Shown: piece by piece, positions 24,809 through 34,500 of the stretch
How positions within the stretch are numbered: position 1 is the stretch's first letter
Layout of the letters: each line of letters begins with the position of its first letter
Assembly (NCBI GenBank): GCA_900321005.1
Contig: ONUF01000014.1
Span: 1-43,456 of the forward strand
From: an uncultured Bacteroidales bacterium
GTDB taxonomy: Bacteria > Bacteroidota > Bacteroidia > Bacteroidales > Paludibacteraceae
Reading direction: 5' to 3'
DNA: 43,456 nucleotides
Program-made: the position numbers and the translations under genes
Notes under the pieces: generated by a model
Databases searched by the model: none
Seen by the model: only the letters and a program-made list of their open reading frames with translations
What the model was told of the DNA's origin: nothing

Positions 24809-25917
24809 AATTCGTCCATTAACATTTCTTTATTCTGTTGCGGCGTAGTAGTCGGGCGCCCCAAATCCTTACGATTTCCCTTCCGCACACATATTTGCAG
24901 CAATGCCGGTTTGACACAATCGTCCAACTGGGATATAGCCGATTGCAGTTCTGAAGCATTCGTCGCATTCAGCACCGTCTTATATCCCATCGCCTCTCCA
25001 ATCTCCGGCAGATTGATCTCCAATCCTACAGTAGGCTGTCCTCCGACGGAATCATGAGCACCATTGTTATACACAATGTGGATATAGTTCTTCGGTGCTT
25101 GCGATGCTGTGATAGCCATATTACCGAGATGCATAATAGCTGCTCCGTCTCCGTCAAACACCACTACTCGTCTCTTTGGCTTCTGCAACGCGATGCCCAA
25201 CGCAATCTGACTCGCATGTCCCATGCTGCCAACCGTCAAGAAGTCATGTGCATGGCCTTGATTCTTCGCCTCGCGGTACTCAAACAATTCCCGACTAATC
25301 ATTCCCGTCGTGGACACTACAATATCATCTTCCCGCAACTTATCCACCACCATCTTAATCGCTTCCTCGCGACCTAATTCCCAATCCGAAGTCACTTGAT
25401 TCTGCAACTTATACTCCTCAAATGTACCTTTCCGTACAATCAACGCATATATAGTGTTCGTCTCCTGTATCGTCCGCAGCGCTTCATCCGTCTGCTTCTC
25501 CCAATTTTCATCCAATACGGCGTATGGAATACCCATCGCGTCCAGCAGCGACAGCGTCACCTTACCTTGCTTAACATGTTGCGGTTCATCATGCACTCCA
25601 GGTTCTCCACGCCAACCGATTACCAGTAATAGCGGCATCTTATATACATCTGCGTCCATCAGACTCAGCAGCGGATTCACCGCATTGCCTTCACCCGAGT
25701 TCTGCATGTACACGCATCCTGTCTTTCCCGTCGCTAAATGGTATCCGGCTGCCAGAGCCACCGCGCCACCTTCATTCGCCGCGATGATATTGTTCTCACG
25801 AGCTACATGATCTGTGATGTATGCACACAGGTTCTTCAGCAGCGAGTCCGGCACTCCGGCAAAAAACGCTACGCCCCCTTCGCGCAATCGCTCTATGAAT
25901 TGTTTCGGTTGTATCAT
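24799..25917 (-). CDS. aepY: Phosphonopyruvate decarboxylase
   Basis: ThDP-dependent decarboxylase that turns phosphonopyruvate into phosphonoacetaldehyde, pulling the unfavourable mutase reaction forward. The 372-residue length is typical. FAGVPDSLLKNLC at the start and EGGAVALAAGY are family marks. The ThDP-binding region is seen as VFDGDGAAIMHLGNMA with the GDG start of the motif. It overlaps aepX by 4 bases. Confidence 0.93.
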   Translation of the reverse strand: MIQPKQFIERLREGGVAFFAGVPDSLLKNLCAYITDHVARENNIIAANEGGAVALAAGYHLATGKTGCVYMQNSGEGNAVNPLLSLMDADVYKMPLLLVIGWRGEPGVHDEPQHVKQGKVTLSLLDAMGIPYAVLDENWEKQTDEALRTIQETNTIYALIVRKGTFEEYKLQNQVTSDWELGREEAIKMVVDKLREDDIVVSTTGMISRELFEYREAKNQGHAHDFLTVGSMGHASQIALGIALQKPKRRVVVFDGDGAAIMHLGNMAITASQAPKNYIHIVYNNGAHDSVGGQPTVGLEINLPEIGEAMGYKTVLNATNASELQSAISQLDDCVKPALLQICVRKGNRKDLGRPTTTPQQNKEMLMDELCK

Positions 25918-27224
25918 TGTTTCGTTCCCGGAATTAACGTCAATATCTCCTTAATCGGCATGCAGTATTCCTCACTTGCTTCTTTGCAGCGACCATGCTC
26001 CAGAATGCTCTCCGCACAATGCACCATTGCCGGATAGGCTGACCGTAATAGGTGGTTCGCGTAAATCACGATGTTCACACCCCATTCTGCAAACTCATCC
26101 TCCGTGATATGGTTGAATGTCGTCGGCACTACCACAATCGGCGTGTGACTGTCCTTCTCGCGGAATCGCTTGCAGAACTCGTGGATGTCCTCTCCGTCCT
26201 TGTTTCGCGAGTGAATCATAATACCATCCGCACCGGCTGCCACATACGCAAAAGCACGTTCCAACGCATCCTCCACCGGTTTACCGGCAATTAGTGATTC
26301 CACTCGCGCAATAATCATGAAGTCCCTCGTCACTTGCGCAGCCTTACCAATCCGAATCTTATCGCAGAATCCCTCAATCGAATCTTGCGTCTGTTTCGCC
26401 TCTGTGCCGAACAGTGAGTTCTGCTTCAGTCCTACTTTATCTTCGATAATCACAGCCGAAATACCCAGACGTTCCAACGTCCGAACCATAAACGGAAAAT
26501 GTTCCGGCTTGCCACCGGTATCTCCGTCAAAGATCACCGGCTTCGTTGTCACTTCCAAGGTGTCGTTCAGATCATGCAGACGAGTGGTCAAGTCCACCGC
26601 CTCAATATCCGGTTTACCTTTGCTTGTTGAGTCCGTCAGGCTCGATGCCCACATACCGTCGAACTCCAGGTTCTTATCCTCTTTCTGCACAGAAGTGTTC
26701 TCGATGATCAATCCCGTCAAACCGCTATGGCTCTCCAGAATTCGTACAATCGGTTTAGCCGTAATCAAGCGTCGCAGCGTCTTCATGCGTGCTTCCGGCG
26801 TTGTTCCCATTTTTACAAACTCCTCCGCTAAATCGGTGGACGAGATACCCTTGGTATAAGGAATCTCAATCACTTCGCCTCCTTGCTCCTTCATTAACGC
26901 AATCACTTCCTCGCGGATGTACTTGTCCGGTCCTTCAACCCAATCATCTCCGTGGATGATGTAGTCCGGTTTGTACTTCTTGAGGTTCGGTACATAACTC
27001 CACTCATCTTGTGGCACCACCTGCGCCACACCTTGGATATGCTCCACTACGTTCTTCCGTTGTTCGTACGTCAGATAGGGCAACCGTTTATGTGTTGCAA
27101 TCGCCTTGTCGGTAAACAACCCGATCATTACATCTCCATATGTAGCACCTTGGGTGATGATGTTAATCAATCCGGGGTGCATAATATCGGCAATCATACC
27201 GAGATATACAACTTTATTTTTCAT
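25914..27224 (-). CDS. aepX: Phosphoenolpyruvate phosphomutase with N-terminal nucleotidyltransferase-like domain
   Basis: Forms the C-P bond: phosphoenolpyruvate to phosphonopyruvate. The mutase signature EDKVGLKQNS is exact, and FDGDTGG supplies metal-binding acidic residues. Residues about 5-140 form a cytidylyltransferase-like domain (GMIADIMHPGLINII), a fusion known for PEP mutases in surface-glycan loci. The start is placed at the ATG at 27224 (MKNKVVYLG), 10 bases after the upstream stop, rather than the TTG at 27242, which overlaps that gene. It is the committed enzyme of aminoethylphosphonate synthesis. Confidence 0.95.
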   Translation of the reverse strand: MKNKVVYLGMIADIMHPGLINIITQGATYGDVMIGLFTDKAIATHKRLPYLTYEQRKNVVEHIQGVAQVVPQDEWSYVPNLKKYKPDYIIHGDDWVEGPDKYIREEVIALMKEQGGEVIEIPYTKGISSTDLAEEFVKMGTTPEARMKTLRRLITAKPIVRILESHSGLTGLIIENTSVQKEDKNLEFDGMWASSLTDSTSKGKPDIEAVDLTTRLHDLNDTLEVTTKPVIFDGDTGGKPEHFPFMVRTLERLGISAVIIEDKVGLKQNSLFGTEAKQTQDSIEGFCDKIRIGKAAQVTRDFMIIARVESLIAGKPVEDALERAFAYVAAGADGIMIHSRNKDGEDIHEFCKRFREKDSHTPIVVVPTTFNHITEDEFAEWGVNIVIYANHLLRSAYPAMVHCAESILEHGRCKEASEEYCMPIKEILTLIPGTKQ

Positions 27225-27234
27225 ACATTTGTGT

Positions 27235-27951
27235 TTATTCAATATTTATATGTTTCTGGGCATAAGTCAGATCATCTATGTCATCTATCTCATACCAAAG
27301 GCAATCGTCGTTTTTAAGCACATGCAACGGAGTACAATGTCGGGAAATATCCAATAACTCATATTCATATCCTAATTTGGGCAACTTATCCACTTTCTTT
27401 TCATAATCGTTCACCATGGACTGATAAAAACTCCGGCATATTTTGTGCAATCCGACTAATTCTCCGGAAGGATTGAGTTCCGATTTGTTTGTGGAGCAAC
27501 GCACTAATTCCTGTTGTGCGTTCATTTCCACATAATACTGATCTTGGAATTTCCGAACGGATGTAATCAGCATAGCAGAATCAAAAGGACAACGAAGAAG
27601 TGACTCGATAGCTTCACGGTCAAATACCAAATCTGATTCTAATAATAAAAAATCATCATTTCCGATTGCATGTCGACAATTGTATAGCGTGTACATACTA
27701 TTGGTCTCAGCATAGCGTGGACTGTAGACACATTCGATTTGGGGATATTGGGTGCATAATGCTTCGTAGGCTTCCTTATGATATCCGGTTCCAATAATAA
27801 TTCGCTTAATTCCGCACGCAATAATCGTGTCGATCGAACGCAAAATCATGGGTTTGTTCTTAAAGAGTACAAATCCTTTTGGCTGTTGGTCGGTCAATTC
27901 TCCGAATCGAGTTCCCATGCCTGCGGCCATAATGACGGCTGTTGTAATCAT
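27235..27951 (-). CDS. Nucleotidyltransferase, probable CTP:2-aminoethylphosphonate cytidylyltransferase (PntC/LicC-like)
   Basis: GT-A-like nucleotidyltransferase of 238 residues with MAAGMGTRFGELTDQQPKG at the N-terminus and ETNSMYTLYNCR, the pattern found in LicC- and PntC-type cytidylyltransferases. LicC activates phosphocholine and PntC activates 2-aminoethylphosphonate as CMP-AEP. With aepX, aepY and phnW directly following in the transcript, the PntC role is the more likely. A sugar-1-phosphate role remains possible. No transporter or choline kinase gene is nearby, which argues against LicC. Confidence 0.82.
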   Translation of the reverse strand: MITTAVIMAAGMGTRFGELTDQQPKGFVLFKNKPMILRSIDTIIACGIKRIIIGTGYHKEAYEALCTQYPQIECVYSPRYAETNSMYTLYNCRHAIGNDDFLLLESDLVFDREAIESLLRCPFDSAMLITSVRKFQDQYYVEMNAQQELVRCSTNKSELNPSGELVGLHKICRSFYQSMVNDYEKKVDKLPKLGYEYELLDISRHCTPLHVLKNDDCLWYEIDDIDDLTYAQKHINIE

Positions 27952-27978
27952 GTGTTTCGTTTCTTCTGAATAGGAGTA

Positions 27979-29343
27979 TTATGTTCTTTTATTTCCCCAT
28001 AACTCTTTAATAACCATACTCGGCCACTTCCAGTTCTGGTAAGCCAATTGTGCGAGGCCCGGTGCGAGGATCAGTCCCCATACGCCCATGTGCAATGGAC
28101 TGAGGAAGATCCACAACAGGATTACCGTCGCGGCGCCGCTCAATAACGACGGGATAAAGAACGGGATCTTGTTATCCGCCATGATGAAACCGGCAGTGAT
28201 AGCATGGTTTTGTTCCAAGGTGTTAATAAGCAGCATGACGGCCAACATTGCAGGCGGTACAAACTGCGTCTGACTGCTGATTAGTCTTAACGCCCAATCG
28301 CCGAGTCCCAACCACACCAGTCCGCCGAGCACAAAGGTCGCTAACAGACTGCCGATACATATCATGTAATAGCGCCGCAGGCCCATGATGTCATTCTCCG
28401 CACGGCACTGCGCCAGTTTGGGCGCGTAGGACTGGTAACCCACCGTCGCGCAGCGCGTTAGAATGTCCATAATCTGTACCGTGATACCGTAACACGCGAT
28501 CTCTTCCAGCGAGAGGAAAACCGAGCCGATGAGCAGGGAGGATTTGTTGACCAAGAATCCGCCTAACTGCGTGAGACCGACTTTGACGGCGTTCGGCGTA
28601 ATGGCCGACATGATCTCCTTGGAGTCTTGCGTCTCCGCCTCTTGCAGGTGCGCTTTCAGATTCCGTGTGAAGAACACCTTATGACTGATGAACCGTCGAA
28701 CGAGCACCGAGGTGAGTTGTGCGGATACGATAGCCGTCAGGCCTAAGCCCGCATAGATCAATCCTATCGCCAGACAGACATAAACGCTCTGCGCCAGGAT
28801 ATTAATCTGTTGGATACGCTTGATGTATCCTTTGCCGGTGAGTAGCGCATCGTAGTAAAGCGTGTAGAGGTTGTAGCAGTTGATGGTAATGAGTATTACC
28901 CATGCAATCAATGCGTCCTGGTGATCGCCGGAGTATTTGCGTAGGATATAAAGGAAATAGACCGTGCCGACAGTGGACAGGAGCGCCAATACCGCCAAGG
29001 CTACCCAGCGGTAGAACCGACGCATGGCTTCTATCGTGCCTTTCAGCAAACCGTAATCCACCTCTGCGTCCGTAGCCGCATGAGCCACACCTTCTTTCTG
29101 CAGCGTCTTCACGCCGGAGAAGATATAACTGATGTTTCGCGCAAAGGAGGGACGGAAACCGAAATCCAGCAGGAGTACCAGGATGGTGATGGTCTGGAAA
29201 ATATTCCAAATACCCACCGTCTCTCTCGGCATCTCATGCAGAATAAACGGCAGTAGTATGACTCCCGCGCCGATCAGGAAAAACGTGCCGGCATAACTCC
29301 ACGCAATCTCGCGCTTACCAATATGTTCTACTTTCTCCGCCAA
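27979..29343 (-). CDS. Flippase-like polysaccharide biosynthesis protein (MOP superfamily), second copy
   Basis: 454-residue membrane protein with about 12 helices, beginning with a cytosolic HIGKREIAWSYAGTF segment. It is clearly diverged from the WzxC-like protein at 22236-23687 and has a higher G+C content, closer to the housekeeping genes. It could flip a second lipid-linked unit or a different glycan. It starts directly at the base after the UDP-sugar dehydrogenase stop. Confidence 0.85.
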   Translation of the reverse strand: MAEKVEHIGKREIAWSYAGTFFLIGAGVILLPFILHEMPRETVGIWNIFQTITILVLLLDFGFRPSFARNISYIFSGVKTLQKEGVAHAATDAEVDYGLLKGTIEAMRRFYRWVALAVLALLSTVGTVYFLYILRKYSGDHQDALIAWVILITINCYNLYTLYYDALLTGKGYIKRIQQINILAQSVYVCLAIGLIYAGLGLTAIVSAQLTSVLVRRFISHKVFFTRNLKAHLQEAETQDSKEIMSAITPNAVKVGLTQLGGFLVNKSSLLIGSVFLSLEEIACYGITVQIMDILTRCATVGYQSYAPKLAQCRAENDIMGLRRYYMICIGSLLATFVLGGLVWLGLGDWALRLISSQTQFVPPAMLAVMLLINTLEQNHAITAGFIMADNKIPFFIPSLLSGAATVILLWIFLSPLHMGVWGLILAPGLAQLAYQNWKWPSMVIKELWGNKRT

Positions 29344-30582
29344 TTAGTCTCGCTTGAAAATATCGCGTGTATATACCTTGTCCTTCACGTCGTCCAGACT
29401 GCTGTCATAACGGTTGGCAATGATAGCTTGGCTGCGAAGTTTGAATTGTTCCAAGTCGTTCACTACTTCGCTACCGAAGAAGGTGGTGCCGTTCTCTAAA
29501 GTCGGCTCGAAGATAATGACCTGTGCACCCTTGGCCTTCACGCGCTTCATGATGCCTTGGATGGACGACTGACGGAAATTATCGCTGTTGGACTTCATTG
29601 TCAGGCGGTACACGCCGATAGTGCAGTCATGTTCCTGCGCCGCATCAAAATCGCCCTTGTGGTAGTAGTCGTAGTATCCGGCTTTCGCCAACACGCGGTC
29701 GGCAATGAAATCCTTACGCGTGCGGTTCGATTCTACGATAGCGCCGATGAGGTTCTCCGGCACATCCTGGTAGTTTGCCAAGAGTTGCTTGGTGTCTTTC
29801 GGCAGACAATACCCGCCATACCCGAACGAAGGATTGTTGTAGTGCGTGCCGATACGCGGATCGAGACACACGCCGTCAATAATGGCTTTCGTGTCCAGCC
29901 CTTTCATCTCCGCATAGGTGTCCAACTCATTGAAGAAACTCACGCGCAGTGCCAGGTAGGTATTGGCGAACAGTTTGACCGCCTCGGCTTCCGTCAGGCC
30001 CATTATGCGCACTTCCACGTCTTTCTTGATAGCTCCTTCTTTGAGCAGGTTCGCAAATGTCTCGGCTGCGGCTACCTGCTGTCGGTCCGTCAGATCCGCA
30101 CCGACGATGATGCGGCTCGGATACAGGTTATCCTCGAGGGCCTTGCTCTCACGCAGGAACTCCGGTGAGAAAAGAATGTGCTCGCAGTGGTATTTCTCCC
30201 GCACGGATTTGGTGTAGCCTACGGGGATGGTCGATTTGATGACCATGGTCGCATTCGGGTTGACGCGCAACACCGTCTCGATGACATTCTCCACCGCAGA
30301 GGTGTCGAAATAATTGCGACGACTGTCATAGTTCGTTGGCGCCGCAATTACCACCAACTCCGCGTCCCTGTACGCCGCTTCGGCATCCAAGGTCGCGGTA
30401 AGATGCAAGTCTTTTTCCGCGAGATACTTCTCGATATACTCATCCTGAATAGGCGACTGCCGACGATTGATCATCGCTACCTTCTCCGGCACGATATCCA
30501 CCGCCGTCACCTCATGATGTTGGGACAATAGGGTAGCAATGCTGAGGCCCACATACCCCGTTCCTGCAACTGCTATGCGCAT
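29344..30582 (-). CDS. UDP-glucose 6-dehydrogenase family
   Basis: NAD-dependent four-electron oxidation of a UDP-hexose to a UDP-uronic acid, most often UDP-glucose to UDP-glucuronate. At 412 residues all three regions are there: Rossmann [13 protein letters not shown], the central helix, and [15 protein letters not shown] with the catalytic Cys, then a C-terminal nucleotide-binding domain ([16 protein letters not shown]). Substrate could also be UDP-GlcNAc or UDP-ManNAc; the short form favours UDP-glucose. It is preceded by a 7-base array. Confidence 0.9.
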   Translation of the reverse strand: MRIAVAGTGYVGLSIATLLSQHHEVTAVDIVPEKVAMINRRQSPIQDEYIEKYLAEKDLHLTATLDAEAAYRDAELVVIAAPTNYDSRRNYFDTSAVENVIETVLRVNPNATMVIKSTIPVGYTKSVREKYHCEHILFSPEFLRESKALEDNLYPSRIIVGADLTDRQQVAAAETFANLLKEGAIKKDVEVRIMGLTEAEAVKLFANTYLALRVSFFNELDTYAEMKGLDTKAIIDGVCLDPRIGTHYNNPSFGYGGYCLPKDTKQLLANYQDVPENLIGAIVESNRTRKDFIADRVLAKAGYYDYYHKGDFDAAQEHDCTIGVYRLTMKSNSDNFRQSSIQGIMKRVKAKGAQVIIFEPTLENGTTFFGSEVVNDLEQFKLRSQAIIANRYDSSLDDVKDKVYTRDIFKRD

Positions 30583-30589
30583 AAAATCA

Positions 30590-30617
30590 CCAATTACAAA
30601 TTACCAATTACCAATTA
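30590..30617 (-). repeat. 7-base array starting at a stop codon
   Basis: Forward-strand units CCAATTA (30590), CAAATTA (30597), CCAATTA (30604), CCAATTA (30611). Read leftward the first unit, TAATTGG, begins with the TAA stop of the half-size dehydrogenase. The array leads to within 7 bases of the next ATG (30582). Confidence 0.9.
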
Positions 30618-31370
30618 GATGTGTTCCTCTACACCACGGAAGTGGACATTGAGTTCATGCAGGTGCTCCAGCAGCGTACCGAGCGAAGTGCCTTTGGTCA
30701 TCTCAGCGAACGCATTCACGTCTTTCGGGAAACATTTTCCGCCATAACCGAATTTACCATCGGGTCCCGGGACGTAGGTGTGCGTGTCGTTGATATAACC
30801 CGACAGCAGTACACCCGTGTGTACCTTACGCCAATCCGCGCCCATCTTCTCGCAGTACTCCTTGCAGGCATTGAAATACGTCACTTTGTAAGCGCCGAAG
30901 ACATTGTGCATGTACTTCGTCAACTCGGCCTCGAGCGGACTCATGACGGTGAATTTCTTACCCACGAAGATCTTCGTCAGCAGCTCCTGTGCGCCGGTGA
31001 AGACCATGGTCTGCTTGTTAAAATCCTCGATGAACGTGCGCTCTGTCAAGAACTCCGGCATGTAATACACATGGTGTCCGGTCTCTTTGGACAGGCGCTC
31101 GCTCGTGCCCGGCAGAATGGTCGTACGAACGAAGACCGGTACATCCGGCAGGTTCTTGATCAGTTCCGTCATCAGGCGCAAGTCCTGCGTGCCGTCTTCT
31201 TCAGTCGGCACATGAATCTGCAAGAACGCTACATCGACTCCACTCAGGTCATCGTTGTAACCCTTGTACGGGTCACTGATGAACAACTTACACTCAGGGT
31301 TGTTGTTCTCCAACCAATTTTTGAGGGCTCCTCCTACGAAGCCACATCCGATAATTCCAACGTTAATCAT
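30615..31370 (-). CDS. Half-size UDP-sugar dehydrogenase-like protein (251 aa)
   Basis: First gene of the long operon. It has the Rossmann start IIGCGFVGGAL, TTILPGTS, PEFLTERTF, a central helix (ELTKYMHNVFGAYK) and FGYGGKCFPKDVNAF with the catalytic Cys. It stops about 20 residues later, so the C-terminal UDP-binding domain found in full-length enzymes (and in its neighbour) is missing. No frameshift is visible, as the array and next gene follow at once. It may be a specialised reductase or a partner of the full-length enzyme. Activity is unproven. Confidence 0.8.
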   Translation of the reverse strand: MINVGIIGCGFVGGALKNWLENNNPECKLFISDPYKGYNDDLSGVDVAFLQIHVPTEEDGTQDLRLMTELIKNLPDVPVFVRTTILPGTSERLSKETGHHVYYMPEFLTERTFIEDFNKQTMVFTGAQELLTKIFVGKKFTVMSPLEAELTKYMHNVFGAYKVTYFNACKEYCEKMGADWRKVHTGVLLSGYINDTHTYVPGPDGKFGYGGKCFPKDVNAFAEMTKGTSLGTLLEHLHELNVHFRGVEEHI

Positions 31371-31412
31371 GTTTGTATAATGTATTTTAAATCAATTTTT
31401 TAAAAAAGCCCG

Positions 31413-31443
31413 CAAAGATACAACATTTTTTTTATATGTGCAA
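31413..31443 (-). promoter_or_regulatory. Main promoter of the leftward polysaccharide operon
   Basis: Reverse-strand TTG (31443-31441), 20 bases, TATCTTTG (31420-31413), leaving a leader of about 35-40 bases. No invertible repeats flank it, and no UpxY-type antiterminator gene follows. Confidence 0.75.
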
Positions 31444-31524
31444 GTGCGCGCGTACATTTCTTGAAAAAAAAGCATGTATGTGTAATTTTTTCATTTTTTC
31501 TTTCCGCCTTTCATTATTTTTTGC

Positions 31525-31532
31525 TACCTTTG
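31525..31532 (+). promoter_or_regulatory. Promoter -7 element of the DUF2723 gene
   Basis: TACCTTTG, about 49 bases before the ATG at 31581. The -33 position 20 bases upstream reads TTTC, a weaker match. This element lies inside the longer reading frame from 31461 and so supports the later start. Confidence 0.65.
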
Positions 31533-31580
31533 CAGCCGATTTTGCCTAAATACGGCCTAATAACAAAAAACAACGATAAA

Positions 31581-34500
31581 ATGAAACATTTCAAATTGTG
31601 GAATACGCTCTGCGGATGGCTGGTGTTTGTCATCGCGGCAGCGACGTATCTCCTGACCATGGAACCCACCGCCTCCTTCTGGGACTGCGGTGAGTTCATC
31701 TCCAGCGCCTGGAAACTGGACGTTGGACACCCGCCCGGCGCACCGTTTTTCATGCTCATGGGCCATTTCTTCTCGCTCTTTGCTTCGGATACGGCGCATG
31801 TAGCGATGTGCGTCAATGCCCTCTCGGCACTGGCGAGTGCGTTCACGATCCTCTTCCTTTTCTGGACGATCACGGCGCTCGCGAAGAAGCTCGTGCAACC
31901 TGATGAACTGTGGAAAGGCATCGCCTTGTTGGGTGCCGGCACCATAGGTGCCCTCGCGTACACCTTCAGCGACACGTTCTGGTTCTCGGCTGTCGAAGGT
32001 GAGGTATATGCTTCGTCCTCGCTGTTCACGGCGGTGGTCTTCTGGCTCATCCTCAAATGGGACGAACAGGCGGACGAAGAGGGATCCGACAAATGGCTTA
32101 TTCTCATCGCTTATCTGATGGGTTTGAGTATCGGTGTCCACCTCTTGAACCTCCTGACGATACCGGCTATCGGACTCGTATATTACTTCCGTCGTTATGC
32201 TTTCTCGTGGAAAGGCCTGATCTACGCATTCCTGGCTTCCTGTCTCGTTTTGCTGGTTGTCCTCTACGGTATTATTCCGGGCTTCCCGACGCTTATCGGA
32301 TGGTTCGAATTGGCCTTCGTCAACGGGCTCGGTTGTCCGTTTAACACGGGTATGTGGGTATGCCTCATCCTGACCGTAGGTCTGCTCGTCTGGGCGATCA
32401 TCTACACCAAGAAACGCTCGGATATCGAGTATGCTGAGAACCAAGGCAAGAACCTCTGGCGCTGGCTCAATACGGGTGTGCTGATGCTGACCGTCATCTT
32501 GATCGGTTACAGCTCCTACGCCGCCCTCGTCATTCGCTCGAATGCCGACACGCCGATGGATCAGAACAGTCCCGATAATGTCTTCTCGCTCAAGTACTAC
32601 CTCAACCGCGAGCAGTACGGCGACCGTCCGCTGTTCTACGGCCAGACATACAACGCCCCCGTTGAACTGCGTATCGAAGGCAACATGTGCGTGCCGGTAG
32701 AGAAGAAAGGCCATGCCCAGTATGCGCCGGCACCGAAGGTGGAAGGCGAGAAGGACCATTATGTCATCACCGGTTACAAGACCGACTACCAATACATGAA
32801 GCAGTTCTGCATGCTCTTCCCGCGCATGTACTCCTCGCAAGGCAGTCATGTGTCGGCTTACAAAGAGTGGGCGAACATCAAAGGCCGGCGCATCCGCTAC
32901 GAGTACTGCGGTCAGCAGAAGACGGAGTACTGCCCGACCTTCGGAGAGAACCTTCGGTTCTTCTTCCGCTACCAGGTCAACTTCATGTACTGGCGCTATT
33001 TCATGTGGAACTTCGTAGGCCGTCAGAACGACCTCCAGTCGTACGGCGATATTACCAAAGGTAACTGGATCTCCGGTATCTCGTTCATTGACAACGCGAT
33101 GCTCGGTGACCAAGATCTGCTGCCGACAGAGTTAAAGGAGAATAAAGGCCATAACGTCTATTATTTCCTGCCGCTCCTGCTCGGTATCATCGGTATTGTA
33201 TGGCAGTGCGGCAAGCGCAATGAAAAGGGGGAAGGCGAAGGATGGAAGAACTTCACGCTGACCTTCCTGCTCTTCTTCCTCACCGGTCTTGCTATCGTGC
33301 TGTACCTCAACCAGACGCCGTACCAGCCGCGTGAACGAGACTATGCGTACGCCGGTTCTTTCTATGCTTTCTGCATCTGGATCGGTCTCGGCGTTTTGGC
33401 GCTTGTGGATTGGATCAACTCGGCTCTTAAGAGCGAAAGCGGCAAGGCATGTGTAGCTTTGGTGGCTTCACTGCTCTGTCTCGGCGTGCCTGCTCTTATG
33501 GCGCAACAGAACTGGGACGACCATGACCGCTCGCAGCGCTATAGTTGTAGAGACTTCGGAGCGAACTACCTCAAGTCCTGCGAGACGCAAGCGATCCTCT
33601 TCTCTAACGGCGATAACGATACCTTCCCGCTTTGGTACAACCAGGAAGTCGAAGAGGTCGGCACGGACATCCGTGTTTGCAACCTCTCGTACCTCCAGAC
33701 CGACTGGTACATCGCGCAGATGAAGCGCCCGTACTATGACTCGAAGGCGCTGCCTATCTCGTGGGAGTACAAGGATTACATGCCCGGTGCGAACGAGATA
33801 GCGCGGGTGGACAACCGTCTCGGGCAACCGATTTCCGTGGAGAAAGCGTTTAACTTCCTCCGCTCGGACGACCCGCGTACCAAGACCCGCGAAGGCGACA
33901 ACTACCTGCCGTCCGACCAACTCTACGTGGAGACGCCCGACGGCGAGCAGATCATGTTCCAGAAGAAGCGCATGTACACCCGCTCGCAAATGATGATCAT
34001 GGAGATGCTTTCGACCAATAAATGGGAGCGCCCGATGTACTTCTGCGCGACGGTAGGTAATGACTATTACCTGGGCCTCGAACCCTACATGGAACTGACG
34101 GGACTGACGTATCAGATCACGCCGACCCGCAGCCGCGACGGACAACCCCGCGTGAACACGGAGAAGATGTACGAGAACATGATGCATAAGTTCCAATACG
34201 GCAACATGAATATCCCGGGCATCTATATCGACGAAAACCTCATGCGTATGTGCCGCACCCACCGGATGATGTTCGCCCAATTGGCGGAAGAACTCATCCG
34301 TGAGAACCAACGCGATAAAGCCCTCGAGGTACTCGACTTCTCCGAAGAACAACTGCCGGGGTATAATATCCCGTACGACTACACTTCCGCGTCGATGGCT
34401 CAGATGTATTTCCTCCTGCATCAGGACGAGAAAGCACTGGCTATCATGGATGTTGTAGCGAACACCTGCGTGGAGTATCTGCGCTTTGCGCAGTCGCTCG

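Noticed and set aside
31371-31460. Invertible capsule promoter as in Bacteroides fragilis
   Set aside because: No inverted repeats flank the operon promoter, and no recombinase or UpxY/UpxZ-type gene is present.
31461-31580. Upstream extension of the DUF2723 protein
   Set aside because: A TACCTTTG promoter element lies at 31525-31532, inside the extension, and the extra residues do not fit the family.
31557-33113. Long leftward frame (518 aa) opposite the DUF2723 gene
   Set aside because: The composition is that of an antisense shadow (His, Arg, Glu and Val in excess), and the other strand encodes conserved motifs.
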